NCBI RefSeq assembly: GCF_017591425.1
Contig: NW_024464918.1
Span: 29,292,001-29,356,000, forward strand
Source: Ochotona curzoniae
Taxonomy: Eukaryota > Chordata > Mammalia > Lagomorpha > Ochotonidae
Reading direction: 5' to 3'
DNA: 64,000 nt
Shown: positions 53,701 through 64,000 of the stretch, in pieces
How positions within the stretch are numbered: position 1 is the first letter of the stretch
How the letters are laid out: the number at the start of each line of letters is the position of its first letter
Position numbers and translations under genes: made by a program
The notes under the pieces: generated by a model
Seen by the model: only the letters and a program-made list of their open reading frames with translations
Database searches by the model: none
What the model was told of the DNA's origin: nothing

Positions 53701-56340
53701 AAAACCATTGCAGCACAGGCTCTCTCCTGGCAATGATGGAAACTCAGTTCTCATGGGTTGCTTGAGTGAGTTTTTCCTTATTGGGTCAAAATCTGCTTTC
53801 TAGAGCAGGAGGGGCAGCCTCCCAGTTCTGTCTCATCATGCCCATTCCCAAGAGCTGCTGGGATCCCTGGTATGTACCCTAGAACCTTCTCTTCCTCGGC
53901 TGCAGCCCCTGAGCAGTGGGTCACCAGGGCTCGTCCATCAGTCTAGAAACCACCTGAGCCTTGTCCTTCTTTGTTCAGCCTATTTCTGTCAGATGCTGGG
54001 AGCTCCAGTCTTCCCTCTGCCTCCCTGTACCTGCCCACCTACTCCATGGGAAGGGACAGGCAGTCAAACCACACCACCCTTTCCTCTCCAGCACAAGCTG
54101 GATATCCTCAACTCTGTGGCTCATCCCAGAAATAGAAAACCAGTGCTGCAGCTGAACCCTTCAAACCAAGGTGGAGGAGACAGCCAGTCAGAACTTATAC
54201 CCTGACATTTATTCCATGGCATTTTTTAAGCCATTCCATGCCTTAAAAAAAGATTTTTTTTTTCCTGAACAAAAGCATCATCCTTTTTCTTTAAGCTTCA
54301 TGGGAGAAACACAAAGAGCAGTGAGAGCAGGAAGGGACAGCAGTGACCTCAGCAGGCAGTGGTGGGAATGGAGGTGGCAGTAATGACAGCCACCTCCGTG
54401 GGTGCCAGGCACAGTAGTACACAGCCTTGCTTCTCTTCATGACGGGCACACACTCTGAGAAAAGCCTTGCTAAGTTACTTCATTGCGGGGACATCACCGT
54501 CACTGACCTGAGGCTCACACACACTAGAATCTCATAGGTCAGTCACTCAACCTGGCCTCTTGAGGCACTCAAAAAACAAGGACAAGACCTTGTTGCTGCT
54601 GGCAAGATACTGCAATACTGGCAGTGAGCACTTCGTTAGGGCATAATACTGTGTTAGGGCAACTGTTTTTTTTTTTATAAGCAGAACTCCCCTCCACAAC
54701 ATGATACACTAAATGTTTTGTAAAAAAAAAAAAAAAAAAGAAAGAAAAAGAAAAGAAAAAAAAACAAAAACAGAAAACTAGTGAAATTATGAAAAGGACT
54801 TATTGTTCCTTACTGTAAACCTTCGCTTCTTAACCTTTGGATCCTCCTTCCAGACTGTAGTGCTAGTTGAATGTGCTCCTAAGAATGTCTGTCCCAAGGC
54901 AGCTGAAGCTGGCTTTTTGAAGAAAGCATTGCCTGAAGAGACTCTAAGGGAGATTTAGGATTTAGCCAGGCAAAGTTCTTAAATATCTACACTTTAGTGT
55001 CCAGCATTGGTGAAAAATTATTTCTTTTTTTTTTTTGGCAGAATGAAAATGCAGTAAGTGAAAGCAATGGGTTATGACACATCGTACTAACAGGACTCAC
55101 ACACACATGTAGAGGAGTCCTCAAAAAAGCAATCTTTGTTGCTCAGAAACACATATAGATAATGAAGCCTTCCCCTTCTTGAGCAGTTCACTCTTTAAAA
55201 ATAAACAAATGAGCCACTGGTGTGTAATGTCTGTTAGTCTGTGTTGGCTCCTGTTTCAAAGAGATCCATATTTTCCAGGGCCATGTGATACTTGTCCCTA
55301 TAGCAGGCCATGATAGAGTCAAGTGTTGCAGAAGATAACTATTTTTATTGTCTCAACACATAGTAATATAATATATCTAGCTACATAAGCAAGTAAGATT
55401 GTGTGTGGGTGATGTTTCTGTGTGACGGCAGAATTCCTGGAAGTACATCCTTGTGTAGATCTCTGGAGACATAGTAGGTGTGCTGAAGGAAAACAAGTGT
55501 AGATTTATCCTAAAGCCTGTGCCCTGAGTATCAACCTCGGAGGAGCCGTTGCTTCTGGATTTCTGCATCAACCACTTAGAACTGGTCTGTGGGGAAGCTA
55601 GCTTTGAAAACTTGTGAAGGCCCATGGCTTGTATGTCTCAGAGCCAAAACCTAGGTGTCAGAAATACTTAGTAAAACCAACACCAGGACAGAAATACTCA
55701 CAAATTAAATTTATGTTACTGAGTAGCTCAGCAAGACACTTGGAGTCTCCAGCTGTTCGTGGTTCTCAGATAACAGCAAAGCACTAGGCCCATTTTCTTT
55801 TCTAGTTTTCTGCTCAGCATTGCTGTTTTATGAGTCCAGTCATGTGTACTTGGAACTATGAAAAGCTTAATGATCATGAAATAAGAAAGGAAAGTGTGTG
55901 AAAACTGCACTGACCTGTCTTATGCGAAAGTGACCCACAAAGCCAGCTCTGGAAGTAGACAGAGCATTCCTTAGCATATGTCTAAGAGTAAGTTAGCATG
56001 ACTGCTATGGCCACCTTAGCCACCCCGCGTGGTACAAAACAAGTCTTCACTTATAGCCAGACTTCATGACCTTTCATGAGAAGACCTCACTGCTGAGGTC
56101 AGTCCATGCCACTGAGCGCCCAAACTTACAGAGAGAAACCAAACCAGGTAGAAGGCATCAGAAGGCTTAATAGGGTTAACATCAGTTGACAGAAGCTCTC
56201 ATATGAAACTCTGGCACCATTCTCAGCTCCAGGATGCAGGGACGCTCCTGGTGAACTGAACGTTCCCAAGAAGACAGAGACATCTGGCTGTTCAGTGCTT
56301 CATCTTCATCACAGCATTTCAGCCTCCAATTCACTCATTT
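53701..56340. other. Long unique stretch with an A-rich tract
   Basis: About 2.6 kb. Contains the A-rich tract at 54720-54777. The region 54360-54540 may hold a very decayed MIR. No gene or RNA recognised. Confidence 0.4.
54720..54777. repeat. A-rich low-complexity tract
   Basis: Run of about 18 A followed by AAAG/AAAAG units. It could be the tail of an old plus-strand retroposon, but upstream sequence matches nothing I recognise and no flanking duplication is visible. Confidence 0.85.
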
Positions 56341-56677
56341 TTTTTTAAGTTTTCCTTTAACTCAAATCTTTATTTTATTTATTTTTATTGGAAAGTTAGG
56401 TATACAGAGAGGGAGGAGAGAAAGAGAAGATCTCCTGTCTCCAAGAGGCCACAATGACCGGAGCTGAGCTGATCCAAAGCAGGCGCCAGTGTCTCTTCTG
56501 GATCCCCCACACGGGTGCAGGATCCCAAGGCTTTGGGCCGTCCTCGACTGCTTTCCCAGGCCACAAGCAGGGAACTGGATGGGAAGTGAGGCCACCAGGA
56601 TTAGAACTGGTGCCCACTTGGGGTCCCAGTGCATGCCAAGGCAATGACTTTAGCCTCTAGGCCACCACACCGGGCCC
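56341..56677 (-). mobile_element. CSINE, antisense, young with target duplication
   Basis: Reversed tail TCTTTATTTTATTTATTTTT, TGGAAAGTTAGGTATACAGA, 'gctttgggccgtcctcgact', 'gctttcccaggccacaagca', 'taggccaccacaccgggcc'. CACTCATT occurs on each side (56332-56339 and 56678-56685). Confidence 0.92.
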
Positions 56678-56685
56678 CACTCATT

Positions 56686-57361
56686 GGTTTTTAAAGCAGA
56701 TGCTCTTTATCTGGATCCACAGTCCCTGGAGAGTAAGATGGCCCTATATGTGTCCAGGAACTTCCAAAAGTTGAAGCAAAATTGTGTGACTGTACACCAC
56801 ATGCATGTGCAGTTTTCTGGGACTTGTCAAATTCTGAGAACGCACACCCCAGCCTTGATCCCTGCCTAGTCTATTTTGTCACAGACTTCTGAAACCAGGC
56901 GCAGAGGGCTGCAGCCCAGCTCCCCCGACTCAACTCACATGTGGGCTGGAAAGCTCAGGTCCTGGCTCAGGGATGCAACACCAGTCACACACCTGTCCTT
57001 AAATTCCTCATGCAGCTCGTTGCTCTGTCCTTCTGGTTGCCAGGTTCACAAGTAAGCTCTGAAGGGGCTTTCTTCAGCCCCCCACACTAGACTAAAATGA
57101 GGGACAGTCTTCTGTACCCTTCCTCTGTGAGGGTGGCAGGGAATCGTAGCCTGGCCCCTCCATGAACTGTCTCTCCCGGAGTCTGCCTCCTGTCCTTAGC
57201 ACCCACTGCTTTAGAAGGCAGCACCTTTCACCTGCTGCTGCCAGCCAAGAGCTTGGGTGCTGTGAGATGTGAAGGATACCATCCAGAGAGGCTCTCAGCC
57301 CAGTCCTCACGGAGACTTCCAGGATAACATGGTCACTGCATATCAGGAGAACATTACTGAG
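56686..57361. other. Unique stretch
   Basis: No gene or recognised repeat. GC somewhat raised at 56890-57300. Confidence 0.4.
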
Positions 57362-57680
57362 ACCCCTGAATGACACAGTGGCTTAAGCCGCCACCTGTTA
57401 CGCCGGCATCCCCTAAAAGGTCACCAGTTCAAGACCTGTCTGCTCTGCTTCCTATCCAGCCCGCTGACAATGTGCCTGGAGAAGCAGAGATGGTCCAAGT
57501 GTTGGGTCCCTGCACCTGCATGTAAGATCCAGAAGCTCCTGCTTCCTAATTTCAACCTGGCCCAGGTTCAGGCATTGTGGTCATTTGGGGACTGAACCAA
57601 CAAGTGGAAGATCTCTTCTCTCTCTCTTTCTCTCTCTAGCTATGCCTTTTAAATAGATTAAAAAATAAATCTTTAAAAGA
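57362..57680 (+). mobile_element. CSINE, sense
   Basis: Head 'tgacacagtggcttaagccg', 'ccacctgttacgccggcatc', 'ggtcaccagttcaagacctg', 'cctaatttcaacctggccca', CTCTCTCTTTCTCTCTCTAG and tail AAATAAATCTTTAAAAG. Belongs to the GCCGCCACCTG-headed subfamily. Confidence 0.85.
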
Positions 57681-58175
57681 AAAAAAAAAGAAAAACATTA
57701 CCTTGAGAAATAGCTGTGTTTGGGCATCTGCCTTCTTGGTTTTCTGATTTTCTTTTTTTTATTTCCTTAAGGTTTGTCTACTTGTCTATATGGAAGGAGA
57801 GCATTTTTGAATATAAAAGTGATGGGATTTCATTTTGAATTTTCAGCTGTCAGTTAGGCAAAGTGTTGACATTAAGGCTCCTTTGACTGGCACCAAGCAT
57901 GTCAGAGGAGGTAGCATTCATTTCACTTAAAAACACAGTGAAACTTCCTTCTGCCTGACCACAAAACTTCAGAATCCAGCTTATATCAATATTTGCCTAC
58001 AAGATAGTGTGTTGTATTGGGAGTTGGGGCTAGAGTTCACGACTATGCAGCAAGAAGCTGAAAAACATAGAAATCCTACACAGGATCGAAGAGAACACAT
58101 TTTCTACAAATCGCTGAAGGATGAATAGACAGGAAGTCATGGTATAAGAGAAATGAAACAAGAACATGATTTTTC
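57681..58175. other. Unique stretch
   Basis: No gene or repeat recognised. Confidence 0.4.
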
Positions 58176-58501
58176 TAAAAAAAAAAAGATTTGTTTGACC
58201 CATATAAGGCAGAGCTGCAGACAGAGGGAGAAGGAGACAGAGGTATTTCATCCCACAGTTAACTCCCATGTGACTGTAACAGCTGGGGCTTAGCCAGGCT
58301 AGAGCCAGGAGCAAGGAGTTTCCTCTGGACCCGCTATGTGAGCAGGAGCAGCCTAAGCACTTGGGTCAACCTCTGCTGCTCTCTCAGATGCATCAGCAGG
58401 GAGCTGGATTGACAGTGGAGCAGCTGGGACTTGAACCAGCACCCATACGAGATGCAGCATTGCAGACAGTGGCTTCACCTGATGTGCACAACGCTGGCCC
58501 C
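58176..58501 (-). mobile_element. CSINE, antisense
   Basis: Reversed tail AAAAAAGATTTGTTTGACCC, 'agggagaaggagacagaggt', 'gctagagccaggagcaagga', 'gcagggagctggattgacag' and head 'gatgtgcacaacgctggccc'. Confidence 0.85.
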
Positions 58502-58639
58502 AGGAGCATGATCCTAAGTGGCTCTGTGAAGCCCAGGAAGGGAACCTGGGAAGATACCCAGTAGGCCTGTGGTGTGCAAGTTCAAGGGAAAGCTTCAAGT
58601 TTCAACAACCACAAGACCAGCAGCAAGGTGCGCAGTCCA

Positions 58640-59245
58640 TACCAAGGGAAGGGCTGCTCACCATAGCCCTCTTGTTTGCCTTCAGTAAACATGGAACATT
58701 AACTAATATTGACCCATATGCTGGGTCATAAAACAGCAGTCCATGATTGCAGAGTATTTAAATCTTACAGAATATGTTCTCTGAATACAGCAGAATTAAG
58801 CTAGAAATCTATCATACATACAACCATAGAGTCCTCATATTTTCCAATAATAAGAAAAACTTATATCAGTGGGTCAACAATGAAATCACAAGAGAAATTG
58901 GGCAATATTTTTAAATGAATGCTAATAAAATACTACATATCAAAACTTGTAGCTGCAGCTAAAACATTGCCTAGAGAGAGATTTACAACCTTAACTTTAG
59001 AATATTAAGAGTATGAGGGAAGAAGAAAAGCCCAAAATCAATTCACTAAGGATTCGTCTCAAGAAGTTAGAAACAGAACAGGAAATTAATTCCAAAGATA
59101 ATAAAAGGAAGCAAATAATAAAGACAAGTTAAATAAATACAACATAAACATGCAATAGTTGGACTCAGCAAAACCAAACACCTTCCTTGAAAAGATGAAT
59201 AAAATTGAAAAATCCTGGCAAAAACTTTCAAGACAAAAAGTGATT
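58640..59245 (+). mobile_element. L1 ORF2 fragment, sense, old
   Basis: 'ggaacattaactaatattga', 'catatgctgggtcataaaac', 'agaatatgttctctgaatac', 'gaattaagctagaaatctat', 'tgaaatcacaagagaaattg', 'ctgcagctaaaacattgcct', 'agagagagatttacaacctt' and 'aataaaattgaaaaatcctg' follow the segment between the endonuclease and reverse-transcriptase domains of L1 ORF2. Stops and indels throughout, non-coding. Confidence 0.8.
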
Positions 59246-59267
59246 ATTAGCAATTTACCTATAACAG

Positions 59268-59540
59268 GGTCCTCCACCTGCAAGCGCCAGCATCCCGTTA
59301 TGGGTGCCAAATCGTGTCCCAGCTGCTTCTTGTGGCCTGAAAAAGCAGTGGAGGAAGACCCAGGTCCTTGGGATGCTGCACCCACGTGGGAGACCTGGAA
59401 GAAGTTCCTGGCTCCTGGCTTTGGATCAGCTCAGCTCCTGCCATTGGGGCCATTTGGATGAAAGATCTTCCTCTCTGTCTCTCCTCCTCTCTGTAAATCT
59501 GACTTTCCAGTAAAAATAAATAAATCTTAAATAAATAAAT
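59268..59540 (+). mobile_element. CSINE, sense, inside or beside L1
   Basis: 'caagcgccagcatcccgtta', 'tgggtgccaaatcgtgtccc', 'cacccacgtgggagacctgg', 'ggctttggatcagctcagct', 'ctctgtctctcctcctctct' and tail CAGTAAAAATAAATAAATCT. The first ~25 bp of the head and part of the middle are missing. Confidence 0.88.
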
Positions 59541-59689
59541 ATTCTTGCTCCAAAGGGTGAGATGCAAGTGTTCTCTATGCTGTGGATGGTTGTGGTCTCC
59601 CAAGTATGTTTGTTCTTGTTTTCAAACTCCTCAAAATGTGTATTTTTAATGTAAACACCTCTTTGCATATTCATTACACCCCCTTTTAA

Positions 59690-59910
59690 AAATAGCTTTA
59701 GAAGTAAATCAGTGAAATCCATGTCAAATGCCGAGTTTAGGTAATAGCAATGCACAAGTGCTGGTTTATTAGCTGTGACAAATGCGCCGTGATAACCCAA
59801 GTTGTGATCAGTAAGAGAAATGGGAGGAAATATGATGTGAACTCTGTCTACTATCTTTTCAAAATTTTTTATCAATCTAAAACTTATAAAGTAAAAGCTT
59901 TATTTCAGCA
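59690..59910 (+). mobile_element. L1M-type 3'-UTR end, sense
   Basis: 'agtgctggtttattagctgt', 'gacaaatgcgccgtgataac', 'ggaggaaatatgatgtgaac', 'tctgtctactatcttttcaa' and 'atcaatctaaaacttataaa' echo the common old L1 3'-end order (GACAAATGTACCATGGTTAT, GGAACTCTCTGTACTATCTT, TAAATCTAAAACTATTCTAA). Confidence 0.5.
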
Positions 59911-60419
59911 AAATATTATTAATTATATCATTGAACAAAAGACTAGCAAATGACAAGTTTAGTGGCTGGATAAAGAAGAACACATCTTACACAAATGAGC
60001 ATATGGAAAGTAGATTATATGAATAGTAATATAACAGCTGTTTTTGAAATTAAATTTTAATTTAAAACTTGTGCATGAAAATCTTGTCTCCAGAGAAACA
60101 AGGTTCCAAATGTTAAGGAATACGCAGCATTCTTGCAGGGACATTCCAAAGAATTAGGACAAGGGACTAGCTTTTAATTTATTTGCATTCTTTAAATTTT
60201 AAGAAAAACATTGTAGAAGAGATAGCTATAGTCCCACTTCATTAGTGAGTTTACAGACTGAATCCAATGAGAAGCAGAAAGGTTAAAATGGTGTACCATA
60301 ACCAGGTTCAATTTATTTTAAGAATGGACACTTGGTTTAAAATTTGAATATTAACCTGTGTAAATCATTATATAACAAAGTAGAATAGGAAGTTTCTCAG
60401 TAGACACAAAAAAGGCCCA
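59911..60419. other. AT-rich unique stretch
   Basis: No gene recognised. Very AT-rich and possibly decayed L1, but I cannot align it confidently. Confidence 0.35.
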
Positions 60420-61130
60420 TGTGTGATTAAACAAATTATTGAAAACCTGGAAATGGAAGGGAACTTCTTTAATCTAATAACATAATTATATACGTATAGA
60501 ATAAAAAAGAAATCTATGGATAGTAGAATAATATAATCAAAATATCAGAATTAATGGGTAAGTTTCAAGGACACTGGATATAAAATCAATATATAAAATG
60601 TAGCCATATCTTTGTGGTTGAAGAAAAAGAACAGTTAGAAAGTTTTAAAAATGAATGATACAGGGCCCGGCGCAGTGGCGCAAGTGGTTAAAGGTCCTCG
60701 CCTTGCACGCCCAGGATCCCATATGGGCGCCGGTTCTAATCCCGGCAGCCCCGCTTCCCAACAAGCTCCCTGCCTGTGGCCTGGGAAAGCAGTCGAGGAC
60801 AGCCCAAAGCTTTGGGACCCTGCACCCGCGTGGGAGACCCGGAAGAGGCTCCTGGCTTCGGATCGGCATAGTATCGGCCCGTTGCGCTCACTTGGGAAGT
60901 GAATCATCGGACGGAAGATCTTCTTCTCTGTCTCTCCTCTCTGTATATCCGCCTTTCCAATGAAAAAATAATAAAAATAAATCTTTAAAAATGAATGATA
61001 CAATATATGATATCATTGAAACTCCCAAACAGTGAGCAATTAATATAGTGAAGAAATGAAAAGCCCTGTACACAGTAGGTACAAAATATTACTGGAACAA
61101 ATTGAGGAAAAGTTCTTGAACTCACCTGTT
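60420..61130 (+). mobile_element. Decayed L1 ORF2 (RT region), sense, split by a young SINE
   Basis: 'ggatataaaatcaatatata', 'aaatgtagccatatctttgt' and 'gaaaaagaacagttagaaag' before the SINE, and 'ttactggaacaaattgagga' after it, resemble the L1 reverse-transcriptase part where ORF2 reads GYKINIQK. Low similarity; frame destroyed. Confidence 0.45.
60663..60986 (+). mobile_element. CSINE, sense, youngest copy, intact promoter boxes and target duplication
   Basis: A 324-bp full-length copy starting GGGCCCGGCGCAGTGGCGCA and ending in AATAATAAAAATAAATCTTT. It is tRNA-derived. An A-box-like TGGCGCAAGTGG lies at 60676-60687 and a B-box-like GGTTCTAATCC at 60732-60742, the latter with T where tRNA genes usually have a purine. 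The body keeps many CpGs (GCACCCGCGTGGGAGACCCG), which decay fast. AAAAATGAATGATACA is repeated exactly on both sides (60647-60662 and 60987-61002). All point to recent L1-mobilised insertion. Confidence 0.97.
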
Positions 61131-61191
61131 CTTAATATCGAAATATGATGTGAGGTTAAGATTTGATTGAGGCCCTGAACAGCTAAATGAG

Positions 61192-61472
61192 CCCCGGCCG
61201 GCAGCACCAGCATCCTGTGTGGGCTCCAGCTCAAGCCCTGTCTGCTCCACTTCCGATCCAGCTCCTTGCTAGTGCACCTGGAAAGGCAGCAGCAGATGGC
61301 CCAAGTCCATGGGCGCCTGGCACCTGTGTGGGAGACACAGGAGAAGCTAACTCCTGGCTCCTGGATTCAGCCTTACCTAGCCCCAGTCCTTAGAACCATC
61401 TGGGGAGTGAACCAGCAGATGGAAAATTTCTCTATTTCCTTGTCTCTGTAACTCTGTCAAATAAATAAATGC
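61192..61472 (+). mobile_element. CSINE, sense
   Basis: 'ccccggccggcagcaccagc', 'atcctgtgtgggctccagct', 'ccacttccgatccagctcct', 'gtgggagacacaggagaagc', 'ccatctggggagtgaaccag' and tail TGTCAAATAAATAAATGCTT. The first ~30 bp of the head are absent. Confidence 0.85.
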
Positions 61473-62429
61473 TTATTGCTTTACTTATTGTTTTATTTAA
61501 AAATTGTTTAACTTATTGTTTTTCCAGTTAACAAAGTGACTGAACACAAACTGAATATTCCTTTGCTGATTTAAAATGTCACATGTTTCTCTACACCGAA
61601 GTTGTGGTTATTCTTAGAGCTTTTTTTGGGCTTGTTCCATGGAAGAGTTTATTGGCATTATTAAACTTTTTTTTGAATATGTTCGATTTAAAAATCAAGT
61701 TGGCTTTTATTACTGATTCATGAGTTGGCAATATTTTATCTACAAATTAGAAAGTGCTCCATTGGAGCATGGCAGAGAAATTGGTTTTCCTAAGATAGCT
61801 TGAAGAAGAATGAGGAGCCATTCTTGTTTATTGAGGAACGGGCGGAAGGCGGCTGCGGCTGGAACCATTCCTCTTGGTGTCTTTGGACCTCCAGGTTCCC
61901 TGCTTTGTTCCTTGTTTTTTTTTTTTTTTCTTTTTGATAAAAGCTGTCTTGTTGATGGATTTTTTTCACTTCAAGGTTTACTTTGATTACATGGTGTTCA
62001 ACATCAGTGACTCCATCTTGGTTTGGTCTGTTTGGGGACAACTGCAAGCATTGCTTTCAAATCAATATCCTACCAATAATTTTATTTAGTGTAGGCTTAT
62101 TCTGCATTTCATGATCCAAAAAGAATCTCATGCAGGGTAATGGTTTTTTAACTCCTTAGCCGTGTCTGAGTGTTCCCTCTTTAAGACAAACTTTAAAATT
62201 CCTTTGCTGATTCTTTGAAGGACCAGTAGAATTTTCTGGATTGGAGCGGGGAGTAGGGAAGACTGGCAACTCGAATCGGGATGACTAGAGGCTGGTTTGT
62301 TACGTTGATGCTTCCCACTCAGCCACGTGGAGTGCTACTCTTCATTCATGGCAGCTCCTCATGGGCCATGATAAACACGAGCAATTCCTGAATCTCTCTT
62401 TGTAATATGAATGCTGATGAATCCAGGCA
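61473..62429. other. Unique stretch
   Basis: A T-run of about 15 lies at 61916-61930, next to a short GC-rich patch (GGGCGGAAGGCGGCTGCGGC, 61841-61860). This could be the reversed tail of a minus-strand retrocopy, but I find no flanking duplication and no recognisable source. No gene seen. Confidence 0.35.
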
Positions 62430-62620
62430 GGGTTTTGATTTAGAAAGCCCTGGGTACAAACCAAAGCTCCATTGCGTTACAGCTATGTGGCCTTGCAATA
62501 TATAATTAAGCCTCCATTTCCTCATCAGGAAGTCTGGGTAGGGGGGTTTTCTGAGATTGGAGACTGTATAAAGTAGTTAGCATGCGGTTGATGTTTGAGT
62601 TATACTAGTTGCTAGTTTTG
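62430..62620 (+). mobile_element. MIR element, sense
   Basis: 'ttagaaagccctgggtacaa', 'ccattgcgttacagctatgt', 'ggccttgcaatatataatta', 'agcctccatttcctcatcag' and 'agactgtataaagtagttag' match MIR core and tail in order (ACTAGCTGTGTGACCTTGG, CTCAGTTTCCTCATCTG). Confidence 0.7.
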
Positions 62621-62942
62621 TTGTTATTCTGTGTAACATTCATACAACTTGGAAAAATGATTCTCAAGTGAATGCATATGCATATATTTTAATCAGCAGT
62701 GTTTGCAATGAGAAATTAAGATGCTTTTTACTCCACTGGTGGTTGTACTGGAAACAAGGCAGGAAGTGACTGTGCTTTTGTGACAGCCTGGAGGGAAATG
62801 TACTAGTCTCTCTCCTTTGCCACCTTTTCTCCAGCTGCCTAACCCGGCTTCAAGCAGACAATAGATTCCCAGCTTAAAGAAGGCTTCCATCGCATCTACA
62901 AGCAGACTTTCAGGAAGAAAATTTAAAGGAGAAACAGTTAAA

Positions 62943-62996
62943 TGCTCTCTTTCTCTCTCTCTCTTTTTTTCTCTCTCTCTCTCTCACACACACACA
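62943..62996. repeat. (CT)n(CA)n pyrimidine-rich microsatellite
   Basis: CTCTCTTTCTCTCTCTCTCT, a T-run, a second CT run, then about six CA units. Almost pure pyrimidine on the plus strand, a composition that can adopt non-B structure. Confidence 0.92.
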
Positions 62997-63122
62997 TCAC
63001 TTCTTGGAATTGTTGTGGAGAAAAATAATTTGTTGATTTCCAAAGTGATCCATTTATTTTTAGTTCAGGTGATAGTAGTTAAGAATTAAACCTCCTTAAT
63101 ATATATGCAGGAAACTCAGTGC

Positions 63123-63123
<1 letters not shown>

Positions 63124-63159
<36 letters not shown>
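63124..63159. repeat. (CA)n microsatellite
   Basis: About 18 uninterrupted CA units between GTGCAA and CTGGCAG. Not inside a SINE. Confidence 0.97.
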
Positions 63160-63161
<2 letters not shown>

Positions 63162-64000
63162 GCAGACTGAGATAGTGGAAGTGTGGGATGGACAAAGGCA
63201 CATTTCCAGGGTTGTGGCCCCCAGCCATGCCTCATAGAGCACGGCCTGACAGCGTGAGGGAGAGAGAACCTGTGTGTGCTGATGAGGCGAGAGGCAGTAA
63301 CAACTGCACAACAACAACAGCAAGAAAGCCCTTGAGTTCATTCTGTATTCAAGGTGGGCTGCTGCGGAACAATTTGTTTCACAACCCCAAGTTGACAGAA
63401 CAAATCCCCAACATTGCTGTGTGCGTGTTTACATGGGCAACGATTGGCATGTGCAGAGGGGCTGAAGGTGTGCCTCAAGTCCCTTATGCTTTTTGTAACA
63501 TTTTCAAATTCATTGCTGTCTTCTGGATGACAGGAAATTCAGGTCTGCCTTCCTCCTGGGAGATCTTTATTCACAGGCAAGTCAAAAACCCTTGACAAAA
63601 GGCAACCAAGGGAACTTGTTGACCTTTTAGCTGTCTGCCTAACATCAGTGCAAGTATTGTTCCCTGATAAAACAAGAAATTCAATTTAAGGGGAAATTTA
63701 GAAGGCATTTGAAGCATTCTCATTTTATTTTACCTCTCAGGCTGTCTTTCAAACTGAGAGCAAATGTAAATAAACAAGAGCTGTGCTCTCATTTCAAGGA
63801 TTCGATAACAAGTCTCTGATCTCACAGCTGGATGTAAATGAGATGTTGTCTGTCTCCCTACTTGCCTCTGTGATCTGCCATTTGTTCGATATTTCTTATC
63901 ACTCTTTCCATGCACACACATAAACACCCATACACACAATTACTAAGAAATTAAGGCTTCATCTCTTAGATAGATAGATCATTTGTTCTATGGTTTTTAC

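Larger units (their letters stand above)
62621..64000. other. Unique stretch to window end, with simple repeats
   Basis: Contains the CT/CA and CA microsatellites listed below. A plus-strand frame of 135 codons at 63188-63595 has no recognisable domain and is within chance. 63540-63900 is non-repetitive and could be conserved noncoding DNA. A short GATA run (TAGATAGATAGATC) sits near 63968-63981. Confidence 0.4.

Noticed and set aside
54360..54540. Possible decayed antisense MIR
   Set aside because: Only scattered short matches (AAGTTACTTCA-like), too weak to separate from chance.
59426..59875. 149-codon minus-strand frame
   Set aside because: Built from an antisense reading of a SINE joined to L1 3'-UTR-like DNA.
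60676..60742. tRNA gene suspected from A-box and B-box-like motifs
   Set aside because: These are the internal pol III promoter of a tRNA-derived SINE. No cloverleaf with matching acceptor stem, and the element continues for 250 bp.
61841..61930. GC-rich patch beside a T-run considered as a minus-strand retrocopy
   Set aside because: No flanking duplication, no poly(A) signal in a fitting place and no recognisable source sequence.
63188..63595. 135-codon plus-strand frame in non-repetitive DNA
   Set aside because: No recognisable domain, and a rough estimate gives a few frames this long by chance in 64 kb read six ways. Kept only as a remark in the end stretch.

Overview
The window looks like mammalian nuclear DNA, about 40% GC by eye, from a lagomorph. 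The main evidence is a tRNA-derived SINE family that matches the lagomorph C-repeat (CSINE). I count about 42 copies or fragments, in both orientations and of very different ages, covering roughly a fifth of the sequence. The tail of the youngest copy (60663-60986) seems closer to what I remember from pika (Ochotona) than from rabbit. That genus-level guess is weak. I recognise no protein-coding gene, exon chain, functional RNA gene or CpG-island promoter. The window reads as intergenic DNA or the inside of a long intron.

Layout. 1-5.3 kb: unique DNA, the first copy of a GC-richer dispersed repeat ('repeat R', 1360-2400) and two SINEs. 5.3-10.6 kb: two old antisense L1 3'-UTR blocks (one split by two later SINEs), more SINEs and a MIR. 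10.6-18.7 kb: unique DNA, a SINE cluster, an inverted-repeat DNA element split by a solo class II-type LTR, and a patchwork of L1 pieces. 18.7-34 kb: mostly unique, with a second MITE, the longest copy of repeat R (22220-23450, minus), SINEs, a MIR and a MER5-like fragment. 34-35 kb: an L1 with a textbook 5' inversion. 35-43 kb: unique DNA with SINEs and a short retrocopy of an mRNA 3' end (37130-37260). 43-53 kb: the third copy of repeat R, SINEs, a palindromic MITE, microsatellites and unique stretches that may be conserved noncoding DNA. 53-64 kb: unique DNA, L1 ORF2 and 3'-UTR pieces with nested SINEs, and CT/CA microsatellites at the end.

Most ORFs of 60-180 codons lie inside SINEs or repeat R, or are no longer than chance allows in 64 kb read in six frames. 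I did not call them genes. No new biological system is evident. The best observations are structural: the LTR-in-MITE nesting with a 6-bp target duplication, the mRNA-3'-end retrocopy with a 16-bp duplication, the twin-primed L1, the three-copy repeat R, and a CpG-richer unique island near 50.8 kb. Family names come from remembered consensus sequences, not from a database search, and repeat ends are accurate to about 10-20 bp unless a duplication is stated.
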